DNA of 43,462 bases. Origin: CAZWTD01 sp964637345 (GTDB lineage Bacteria > Patescibacteriota > Patescibacteriia > HK-STAS-PATE-3). The stretch lies in contig CAZWTD010000007.1 in assembly GCA_964637345.1 (NCBI GenBank), positions 1 to 43,462 on the forward strand, in the 5' to 3' direction. The notes beneath the pieces are model-generated. The model had not been told where the DNA came from and did no database searches. It was given only the letters and a program-made list of their open reading frames with translations. The position numbers and the translations under genes were made by a program. Positions 15,904 through 22,232 of the stretch are shown one piece after another. The number at the start of each line of letters is the position of its first letter. The stretch's first letter is position 1.

Positions 15904-15932
15904 ATTGTACGACACAAGCGAGAAAGGTCCAA
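15904..15932 (-). promoter_or_regulatory. Promoter of xer-exchanger operon (leaderless start)
   Basis: Minus strand -35 TTGGAC (15927-15932), a 17-base spacer and -10 TACAAT (15904-15909). The ATG begins seven bases after the -10 box, at the expected +1. Confidence 0.8.
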
Positions 15933-15980
15933 GGGGTTAAGAGGTAAAATATCGAAGCACGAATATTCGAAGAACAAATA

Positions 15981-16005
15981 AAAAATACTTCGATCCTTGT
16001 TCGAA
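15981..16005 (-). terminator. Weak terminator after the cNMP/GAF gene
   Basis: Minus strand: 5-bp stem TTCGA/TCGAA (15989-15993, 16001-16005) and a 7-base loop, followed by GTATTTTTTATTT. The stem is weak but the T-run is good. Confidence 0.4.
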
Positions 16006-16032
16006 CTCTAGGTATTATAATAATTGGATGTT

Positions 16033-16992
16033 CTATAGAGGCGGAATGTAGACCCGTTCGTTTTCCTCGCGAAGGTTTTGTTCCCGCGCCACCTCGGCCT
16101 CTTGAATCGCGAGCGCAACTTGGCGCGAGATAACGTGGAGGAGAATCTGGTTGTTGTAGCTGAAGTTTTCTCCTCCTTCTTTTTCTACGAGAAGAATTGC
16201 GCCGACAACTTCGCCGCTGGTTCGAATTTTCACGCCGAGCATCGTGGGGGCGCTATACGGAGTTTTCAGGTGCGGCTTTTCCTTATACTGTTCTTTCGTG
16301 ACGAAGACATCACGCTGGGTTCGGAAGATTTCTCCGAGAATCGGGTCTTCGTTGATCGAGAGTTTGAGAGTTTCAATTTCGCCGGTATTGGAATAGCCGA
16401 TGGCTTGTTCAACGACAATTTGGTTTTCTAGCGGGCGGTAGGTCGCGAAAAGCGCTTTTTTCGCACGAATTGTTGCGAGAATTGTCTTGAGGAGGAGGTC
16501 AATCAGGTTCGTAAAGTCGCTGTAGGTGGAGGCGATTTTTCCAGTCGCGTAGAGTGTGACGAGTTTGTTATTCGCGTGGTGGAGCCGCTCGGTCAGGTTC
16601 GTGACGATATTCCCGAGAATAACGTTGGTAATCTCCGGGTGTTTACTCGTGAGTTCTTGGAACTTTTTTCCATCAACGACGATGAGTTCAGCATCCATCG
16701 TCACCTCAGCGGTGTGGTGGTGTTCGAGATTTGGATTCACGAGGGCGCTTTCGACCGCAAAGTTTGTTGCGTCCAGTAGCGCGAGGGTTTGGACCTCATC
16801 GTTGAACATTCGATAGATATGGACCTTCCCGGAGAGGAGAACGAAACACTCCTTCCGCTTGTTGCCCGATTCGAAAAGGAGGCTCCCGCGCGGGGCATTC
16901 CGAAGCTCGAGGATACTCGCGAGCGTTTCGGTAGCGCTCGCATCGAGGCCGGCAAAGAGCGGAATGGACTTGAGCCGTTCAGTAGGGACCAT
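16033..16992 (-). CDS. Cyclic nucleotide-binding-like plus GAF domain protein
   Basis: Probable soluble regulatory protein of 319 residues. Residues about 8-130 resemble a Crp-type cNMP-binding domain (IPLFAGLDASATETLASIL, then GSLLFESGNKRKECFVLLSGKVHIY). A helical linker follows. Residues about 165-300 look like a GAF domain (LLLKTILATIRAKKALFATY ... MLGVKIRTSGEVVGAILLVEK). There is no helix-turn-helix or enzymatic domain, so it probably senses ligands for a partner. The ATG at 16990-16992 lies four bases after the pilT stop; an ORF start at 17040 inside pilT is unlikely. The pairing suggests a role in controlling pilus retraction; this is inference. Confidence 0.8.
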   Translation of the reverse strand: MVPTERLKSIPLFAGLDASATETLASILELRNAPRGSLLFESGNKRKECFVLLSGKVHIYRMFNDEVQTLALLDATNFAVESALVNPNLEHHHTAEVTMDAELIVVDGKKFQELTSKHPEITNVILGNIVTNLTERLHHANNKLVTLYATGKIASTYSDFTNLIDLLLKTILATIRAKKALFATYRPLENQIVVEQAIGYSNTGEIETLKLSINEDPILGEIFRTQRDVFVTKEQYKEKPHLKTPYSAPTMLGVKIRTSGEVVGAILLVEKEGGENFSYNNQILLHVISRQVALAIQEAEVAREQNLREENERVYIPPL

Positions 16993-16996
16993 AGGT

Positions 16997-18046
16997 TTAC
17001 TCGAGCATTTCCGGGTTGGCCATGTGGGCGATGGCAACATCCCGGGTAATGAGGTTATTCTGGAAAAGTTGCTTGAGCGACTGATCCATCGTCATCATCC
17101 CGTCCTCCGAACTCGTCTGGATCGCCGTTTTGATTTGGTGGATTTTGTTTTCTCGAATGAGGTTCGCGACCGCCGGGGTATTGATGAGGAGCTCGCGGGC
17201 CGCAATCCGTCCGCCGCCGTCTTTCGGGAGAAGAAGCTGCGACATGATGCCGCGCAAGAAGAGCGAGAGCTGCAGGCGGACTTGAGCTTGTTGATAGGGC
17301 GGGAAGACGTCGATAATCCGGTCGATCGACTGGGCGGCGTTGAGCGTATGGAGGGTCGCGAAGACGAGGTGGCCGGTTTCGGCGAGTGTAATTGTCGAAG
17401 CGATTGTTTCAAGGTCGCGCATCTCACCGACGAGAATAACGTTCGGGTCTTGGCGGAGGACGTGCTTCAGGCCTTCTCCGAAGGAGAGCATATCCGAGCC
17501 GAGTTGGCGCTGACGGATAACACACTTTTTCGGCGTATAGAGGAATTCAATCGGATCTTCGAGCGTGACGATGTGCGCGTTCCGGCTGCTGTTGATGTAT
17601 TCGATCATCGCAGCGAGTGAAGTCGATTTTCCGCAACCGGTCGGGCCGGTTACGAGAATGAGCCCTTGTGTAAGGTTAATCAGGTCGTACATCGTCGGCG
17701 GCATCAGGAGCTCTTCCATCGTCGGAATTTCCGTTGAAATGACGCGGGAGACGAGCCCGGCATTATTTTTCTCCCAGTGCATGTTCACGCGGAAGCGCGA
17801 GACGTTTTTCATCTCGTAGGAGACGTCGATTTCGCGTTCGCCCGCATAAAGTTTTCGCTGACTTTCATTGAGAATGCTATTGCAGAGCGTTAAGACGTCT
17901 TCTGGTGAGAGGACCGGCATATCCGGAACGCGCTGCAAGACCCCGTCGATCCGGACGATCGGGGGCATATTGGCGATGAGATGGATGTCGGACGCTTTGT
18001 GTTTTACCGCGAAGCCGAAGATGTCGTCGATTGTTGGTATTGCCAT
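16997..18046 (-). CDS. pilT: Type IV pilus retraction ATPase PilT
   Basis: Hexameric secretion-type ATPase that powers pilus retraction. At 349 residues it is full length. Motifs in order: Walker A GPTGCGKST (134-142), Asp box TLEDPIEF (161-168), Walker B VILVGEMRD (203-211) and His box HLVFATLHT (226-234). The N-terminal PAS-like domain carries the PilT/PilU-type start DIFGFAVKHKASDIHLIANMPP. The short N-terminus and absence of a zinc-binding Cys cluster separate it from PilB. It leads a two-gene unit with the cNMP/GAF protein. No other pilus gene lies nearby except a pseudopilin-like protein 23 kb away. Confidence 0.95.
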   Translation of the reverse strand: MAIPTIDDIFGFAVKHKASDIHLIANMPPIVRIDGVLQRVPDMPVLSPEDVLTLCNSILNESQRKLYAGEREIDVSYEMKNVSRFRVNMHWEKNNAGLVSRVISTEIPTMEELLMPPTMYDLINLTQGLILVTGPTGCGKSTSLAAMIEYINSSRNAHIVTLEDPIEFLYTPKKCVIRQRQLGSDMLSFGEGLKHVLRQDPNVILVGEMRDLETIASTITLAETGHLVFATLHTLNAAQSIDRIIDVFPPYQQAQVRLQLSLFLRGIMSQLLLPKDGGGRIAARELLINTPAVANLIRENKIHQIKTAIQTSSEDGMMTMDQSLKQLFQNNLITRDVAIAHMANPEMLE

Positions 18047-18072
18047 GGATGAGAAGATATTTTCTTACCTCT

Positions 18073-18101
18073 AGTGTAGCAAGAGGCTGATGATGTGAGA
18101 A
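18073..18101 (-). promoter_or_regulatory. Promoter of pilT
   Basis: Minus strand -35 TTCTCA (18096-18101), a 17-base spacer and -10 TACACT (18073-18078). The -10 is strong, the -35 imperfect. Confidence 0.55.
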
Positions 18102-18245
18102 GAGAGAAGGCGAATACCGACGAAGACTACATTCCCCAATTTCGCATACTGTATTTTTGTACACGGGCGCCTGGACCTCCCAGTGATTTTTCCTGGGACG
18201 AGAATAACGCGGCACTTCCTATATATGTCGTTCTTGTACGACCCC

Positions 18246-18274
18246 TTGACAAATTTTGACTTTCGTGCTAGTGT
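18246..18274 (+). promoter_or_regulatory. Upstream promoter P1 of the orphan operon
   Basis: TTGACA (18246-18251), a 17-base spacer and TAGTGT (18269-18274). A 5-bp inverted repeat (18227-18231 with 18238-18242) lies just before the -35. The spacer end and -10 (ACTTTCGTGCTAGTGT) nearly match the promoter at 41478. Confidence 0.75.
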
Positions 18275-18294
18275 GTCAAGTTCTCTATTCCCGG

Positions 18295-18306
18295 ATTCCG
18301 CGGAAT
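18295..18306. promoter_or_regulatory. Perfect 12-bp palindrome, candidate operator
   Basis: ATTCCGCGGAAT, about 15 bases after the predicted P1 start and before P2. Its position fits a repressor site; the protein is unknown. Confidence 0.45.
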
Positions 18307-18347
18307 ATACCATTCTCAAGGGGTTTTAGGGGTAGGGGGCAAGTTCG

Positions 18348-18377
18348 TTGACAAGTGAATAGCAGTCAAAATATGGC
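18348..18377 (+). promoter_or_regulatory. Downstream promoter P2 of the orphan operon
   Basis: TTGACA (18348-18353), an 18-base spacer and TATGGC (18372-18377). Start near 18384, a short leader containing the GGAGG ribosome site. 7-bp inverted arms (18340-18346, 18383-18389) flank it. Confidence 0.6.
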
Positions 18378-18410
18378 TGCAAGAACTTGTTGAATACCGA
18401 GGAGGTACTC

Positions 18411-19034
18411 GTGGCTAGGCCAAAAGAGAAGGATCCGCCTCCTCCGAAAGAGGCAGGCGAGAAGGGGAAACCGAAAGGACTGAAGCTTGACCCGGGGACT
18501 TGGGGAGCCGATCTCGCGGACGTTGCCGCTCAAGAAGGCGGTGAGGTTCTTGCGAAAAAGTTGTTCGATATGATGCCCAAGGCGCTTCGGGTTCAGTTTC
18601 GTACCGGCGGTATTGCCGGCCGGGCGGTTTTGAACCTCGTTCTCTCGCGGTTTCTCCCGAAGGTTCCTTTCCTCGATCCCTTGCGCCTTGAGCTCGTTTC
18701 CACTGTCGGCCGTTTGGCCATGGAGGAGTACGAGCGAGAGCAGCACGGCGAGTCGGGGAAACCCGAGGAAACATCTAGCGAGGCAGTGCTGGAACGACCC
18801 CGTCTCGACTACGGAAAGGCCCGGACGAACATCAATGAGCTCATGTGGTTTGCCGATATGCGGGACGCAATCCTGCAAAGCGACGACGACGAGATGCTCG
18901 AAGAGTTCGACCGGATGGTCATCGAGACGCTGAACTCCCGAAGCGGAGGACAGCAAAAGAAAGGCGGAAACAATGGCGGACGGAAAGGCGGATCCCAAGG
19001 ATCCGGAAAAGGCCGACCTCGCCAGCGTCCTTAG
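18411..19034 (+). CDS. Orphan operon protein 1, basic-tailed soluble protein
   Basis: Not recognised. It is a 207-residue soluble protein starting with GTG, five bases after a perfect GGAGG (18401-18405). An in-frame TTG at 18387 is less likely. Residues about 1-30 are Lys/Pro-rich and disordered. About 35-110 form an amphipathic or hydrophobic helical region (DMMPKALRVQF, VLNLVLSRFLPKVPFLDP). An acidic helical stretch follows, then a Gly/Lys/Arg/Gln-rich tail from residue 178 to the end that resembles low-complexity nucleic-acid-binding tails. First gene of a four-gene operon. Its base composition is higher in G+C, with AAG and CTC preferred, unlike the neighbouring minus-strand genes. Confidence 0.8.
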   Translation: MARPKEKDPPPPKEAGEKGKPKGLKLDPGTWGADLADVAAQEGGEVLAKKLFDMMPKALRVQFRTGGIAGRAVLNLVLSRFLPKVPFLDPLRLELVSTVGRLAMEEYEREQHGESGKPEETSSEAVLERPRLDYGKARTNINELMWFADMRDAILQSDDDEMLEEFDRMVIETLNSRSGGQQKKGGNNGGRKGGSQGSGKGRPRQRP

Positions 19035-19455
19035 CGGCGTTGATCCCGAACAGGCAGCAAGGGCCCAGAAGCTCTTGGCGGCCTTGGGGAAGAAGGAGAA
19101 GAAGTCCGACAAGCCGAAGGGCTTTTGGGACATTCTCCGCACGCTACTCGACGATCGGGAAGTCGGCCCGCAAGCCCGGGGATACCGCGCTTGGTACATC
19201 AGCCAGGAAGCTCGAGTCATCGAGATCCTGGACAAGATGCACCTCAGGCTGACCGATCCCGAGCTCGTTCGCAACTGGGTTCTCATGGAGGATAAGAAGC
19301 GGATCGAGCGGGCGAGTCTCGCCTTCGAAGGACCGGTCGATCGCGAAGGAACGTCCCTCATGCGGTCGCTCGGCGGAACGCTTGAGGACGCGGAGAATGG
19401 TCTTCGCGGACTCGGCGCACGGATTCAGGCGGCACGCGCAAGGCGCCGTCCCTAG
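18973..19455 (+). CDS. Orphan operon protein 2, charged helical protein
   Basis: Not recognised. It has 160 residues, is strongly charged, has no Cys, and is predicted mostly helical. Visible parts are a Lys/Asp-rich N-terminus, PEQAARAQKLLAALGKKEKK, a central GFWDILRTLLDDREVGPQARGY segment, and an Arg-rich C-terminus. It overlaps gene 1 by 62 bases in another frame, and a purine-rich AAGGCGG lies before the ATG. The long overlap is unusual, but good protein-like composition continues well past gene 1. Possibly a cytoplasmic partner of the two membrane proteins that follow; this is inference. Confidence 0.75.
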   Translation: MADGKADPKDPEKADLASVLSGVDPEQAARAQKLLAALGKKEKKSDKPKGFWDILRTLLDDREVGPQARGYRAWYISQEARVIEILDKMHLRLTDPELVRNWVLMEDKKRIERASLAFEGPVDREGTSLMRSLGGTLEDAENGLRGLGARIQAARARRRP

Positions 19456-19493
19456 TTTCAATCGCAACCGCGGTCAAACCGCAAGGAGAAGCC

Positions 19494-20921
19494 ATGGATT
19501 CGTTTTGGGCATCTGCAGCTGACGTGCTTCGGCGCGTCGGTGGGGTCCTTCGGATGATCTTCCTGGTCGCCTACAACGGCCTGGCGATCGAGGACCTCGT
19601 GATGTACGTTTCGGTTGATGTGGTCGAGTTCTATCGGGATGGTTGGCGCTTCATTCGACGCGCGATCCTCTGGTGGCTCGGCATCTCGGCCGCCCTCATC
19701 CTGCTGAACCTAGCCGTCCTTCACCAGACCTGGATCTGGTCGTTGATCGCTCTGGTCAACGTCCCAGTCACGACCGCGCTCTTGCTCTGGACCGTGCCGA
19801 TTGCGACGGTGGGAGCCTTCCTGACCGCGCTTCCTTCAGCCGAAGGAAATCGCGACTGGACCCCCGCCGGCATCGGAAACTGGGTCACGAGCCAGCCGAA
19901 GGACTACTGGAACCGCAGCGTGCAGAACGTGAAGAACTACCTGCACGCAGTCATCTGGGTCATCATGGGCGAGGTCATCGCCTCGACCTACCTCCACATC
20001 TTCCAGGTGTGGAAGTACCCGGACGCTTTTCCGCTCCTCCTGCACGCGATCGTCGCTCTGATTCTGCTCGACCGGCTCCATACGCCGGAAGAGCGGAAGC
20101 TGAAGCAGGGTCGGTCCATCCGCCCCTGGCTCACGAGCCTGATGGTCTCGATCGTTGTCATTTGTACCGGGACCTTTGTCTTCCCGCAGCTTGCTGCGGC
20201 GTTGCGCAACGGACTCGGGAAGGTCGACGGTTTCCTGACCATTCCCCAGGTTCTCCCTTTGGTTGCTTTCCTGCTCGTTGCCGTCCCCTTCGTCACTCGG
20301 ACGAAGAAGGGCGCGGACGGGAAGGTCGAGCGGCCGGGAGCCTGGGCGAAGTGGCTCATGATCATGACGCCGATCCTCTACCTCGAGTTCCTCGGGGCGC
20401 GGGCGGCGATCGTGGTCTGGGCCTTGCCCACGATGATTTGGCTGTTCGCAGCCTTGCTCATCGTGAACCTTGCTATCGCTGGGTTCGGGCTCATGATGAA
20501 GGAAGACGCCGAGCATCTTGGTCGGCGAGCCTTGAAGGGGAAGCTCCTGGTCAACGTGGCCGCGACGGTCCTTGTGATCTTCGTGGGCTACGCGACCAAG
20601 CCGAACTACTACGAGCCTAAGAAGCAAGTTCGGAACGGCGTTTCGATGGTTGTCAGCCGGGTGATGGTCTGTCCGGTGGACTACCAGGAGTTCCGGGGCG
20701 ATAAGGCGCACTTCGATGTGTGTCCGCGCCACGGGAAGGATCTGGTGCCCTTCACCTCGCTTCCCGCGTCTGTGCAGGATAGCCTGCGCACGACGCCGAA
20801 CAACCGGGACTTTCCAAAGATCCCGGTCGACAAGATCAGCTTGGCCGGCGCTTCGAGCGAGACGATCGCTTGGAAGCCCGGTATGCTTTCCGGAGCAACA
20901 GCAACAGGAGGTACCCCGTGA
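19494..20921 (+). CDS. Orphan operon protein 3, polytopic membrane protein with Cys-His tail
   Basis: Not recognised as a known transporter. The 475 residues contain about nine hydrophobic segments between residues 55 and 380. A soluble tail follows, containing CPVDYQEF then, 16 residues after the first Cys, CPRHGKDLVP. That tail resembles the short heavy-metal-binding ribbon found on some P-type ATPases and efflux proteins (CP...CPxCGMxLVP), with His in place of one Cys; this likeness is by eye only. AAGGAG lies seven bases before the ATG. It overlaps the next gene by four bases. Probable role: core membrane subunit of the operon's complex. Confidence 0.8.
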   Translation: MDSFWASAADVLRRVGGVLRMIFLVAYNGLAIEDLVMYVSVDVVEFYRDGWRFIRRAILWWLGISAALILLNLAVLHQTWIWSLIALVNVPVTTALLLWTVPIATVGAFLTALPSAEGNRDWTPAGIGNWVTSQPKDYWNRSVQNVKNYLHAVIWVIMGEVIASTYLHIFQVWKYPDAFPLLLHAIVALILLDRLHTPEERKLKQGRSIRPWLTSLMVSIVVICTGTFVFPQLAAALRNGLGKVDGFLTIPQVLPLVAFLLVAVPFVTRTKKGADGKVERPGAWAKWLMIMTPILYLEFLGARAAIVVWALPTMIWLFAALLIVNLAIAGFGLMMKEDAEHLGRRALKGKLLVNVAATVLVIFVGYATKPNYYEPKKQVRNGVSMVVSRVMVCPVDYQEFRGDKAHFDVCPRHGKDLVPFTSLPASVQDSLRTTPNNRDFPKIPVDKISLAGASSETIAWKPGMLSGATATGGTP

Positions 20922-21958
20922 GCGCTGGTTCTACCAGTAGTGGTTCGAAGGTCATGCAGGTCGTCTGGCGGGTCATCGGACTCGCCTTAATCGTCCTGCT
21001 CGTTCTCCCGGTTCTTATTCGGGGGAATGTCTTCAAGGTGCCGCTCTGGGACGTCGTCTTTGTCCTGAGCTCGGCGACGCTCATCATCGAGCTCATGCGG
21101 CGGCGCTACTACTGGCCCTTGATGGCGGTAGCGATCCTGGTCTTGGCCACGTTTGACTACATGGTGATGGTCCGGGCCCTGCCGCTTCGGACGGGATTCT
21201 GGGCTCCGCTCCTCGAGTGGGCTCAGGGCTTCAAGGACTTCGAACGGATCAGCTTCGGCTGGATCCTTCGGACAATCTTCGCAGTCGTTCTCCTCGGCGC
21301 GGCCATCGGGACGCGTCTTGGGAAGAAGCGGGTCATGCACTACCTGATGACGCTTGCCTGCCTCTGGGCCTTCGGCTTTGCGCCGATCGGAACAGAGCGC
21401 ATGGCGCGGTCGAACACGGTCGTGCCTTTGACTCCTCCGGACGCCGCGGGCCAGGAAGCGCTGACCGCTGAAGCGAAGGCAGCCGTCGAGGGGCAACCCT
21501 ACGATGACATCCTCGTTCAGGCAAGTCAGGACGTGAACCGCGGACCCTACGCGGAGAAGGGACAGGTCGTCGTTGTACAGTTCATCAACGAGCCCGCCTC
21601 TTTCCTCTTCACCGGTCTGCTCTCAGGCAGGAAGGCGAAGGCGAATCCGAAGTACATCCGCGGGACCTTTCTGGATCCTTGTCTGGTGACGGACAAGGAC
21701 TTCATGATGGTTGACGCAACGTCGGTCCCCTGCAAAGGGATGCCGATGAGCACGACCGTCGTCCGCGTTGGGAAGGGGGCCTTTAAGCCTCTAACCCAAG
21801 AGTGGACCGTCTTCGCGGCCCAACACAGCGGGGAGGTTGAGTTCGCTTACAACTTCCCGCGCGGGTCCTCGTCCTTCATGAACGGGACCGCGATGGGGAA
21901 GCGGACCTTCCGCGTCTGGGTCCTCAAGCTCGCTACCCCAGAGGTGGCGAGAAAATGA
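20918..21958 (+). CDS. Orphan operon protein 4, membrane protein with exported domain
   Basis: Not recognised. It starts with GTG at 20918, six bases after AGGAGG, and the GTGA overlaps the stop of gene 3, so the two are coupled. The 346 residues have five hydrophobic segments up to about residue 170, then a soluble domain of about 175 residues with two Cys (DPCLVTDKDF, SVPCKG) that could form a disulfide, and beta-rich sequence towards the end (VRVGKGAFKPLTQEWTVFAA). The likely topology places that domain outside the membrane. Upstream in-frame starts inside gene 3 are rejected because of the ribosome site. Confidence 0.8.
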   Translation: MSAGSTSSGSKVMQVVWRVIGLALIVLLVLPVLIRGNVFKVPLWDVVFVLSSATLIIELMRRRYYWPLMAVAILVLATFDYMVMVRALPLRTGFWAPLLEWAQGFKDFERISFGWILRTIFAVVLLGAAIGTRLGKKRVMHYLMTLACLWAFGFAPIGTERMARSNTVVPLTPPDAAGQEALTAEAKAAVEGQPYDDILVQASQDVNRGPYAEKGQVVVVQFINEPASFLFTGLLSGRKAKANPKYIRGTFLDPCLVTDKDFMMVDATSVPCKGMPMSTTVVRVGKGAFKPLTQEWTVFAAQHSGEVEFAYNFPRGSSSFMNGTAMGKRTFRVWVLKLATPEVARK

Positions 21959-22035
21959 AAACGAAAGGAGTTCTATCGAACATTCGCGCAGGCCCCCTCG
22001 GCCAATCAGCGGTCATCGGGGCAGGCCCTGGGTGA
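21955..22035 (+). CDS. Possible 26-residue peptide at the end of the orphan operon
   Basis: An ATG overlaps the stop of gene 4 as ATGA and opens 26 codons rich in Gly and Ala (starts MKTKGV, ends IGAGPG), closing within the terminator region. It has no family and could be chance. The overlap arrangement is the only support. Confidence 0.25.
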   Translation: MKTKGVLSNIRAGPLGQSAVIGAGPG

Positions 22036-22067
22036 ATCCACATTCGTGGAGGATCCCGGGGCCTTTT
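22023..22067 (+). terminator. Terminator of the orphan operon
   Basis: AGGCCC/GGGCCT outer arms (22023-22028, 22059-22064) enclose a 5-bp inner hairpin (TCCAC/GTGGA), followed by TTT. 22068-22193 holds nothing I can recognise. Confidence 0.7.
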
Positions 22068-22193
22068 GCATTTCAGAGAAGCCCGCCCGCGTCTTATTTC
22101 GATCCGCGGAAGTCGGAAAGGAATCTCCGCTATGTGCAATAAAGTACGGAAGGCCCTCTCGCGCAGCTCAAAGTGACTACGTCGGCACGGAAG

Positions 22194-22222
22194 TGGACAA
22201 GAAGGTGTTTTTTTGCTATCAT
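22194..22222 (+). promoter_or_regulatory. Promoter of NHL/FG-GAP gene
   Basis: TGGACA (22194-22199), a 17-base spacer and TATCAT (22217-22222). Start near 22229, four bases before the ATG, so the mRNA is almost leaderless. Confidence 0.7.
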
Positions 22223-22232
22223 AGTATTATCT

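Noticed and set aside
18366..19361. 331-codon minus-strand frame opposite orphan genes 1 and 2
   Set aside because: Covers two plus-strand genes with good ribosome sites; its composition is shadow-like.
19643..20620. 325-codon second plus-strand frame inside orphan gene 3
   Set aside because: Arg/Pro/His-rich translation typical of a shifted frame; the membrane protein frame has a ribosome site and clean junctions.
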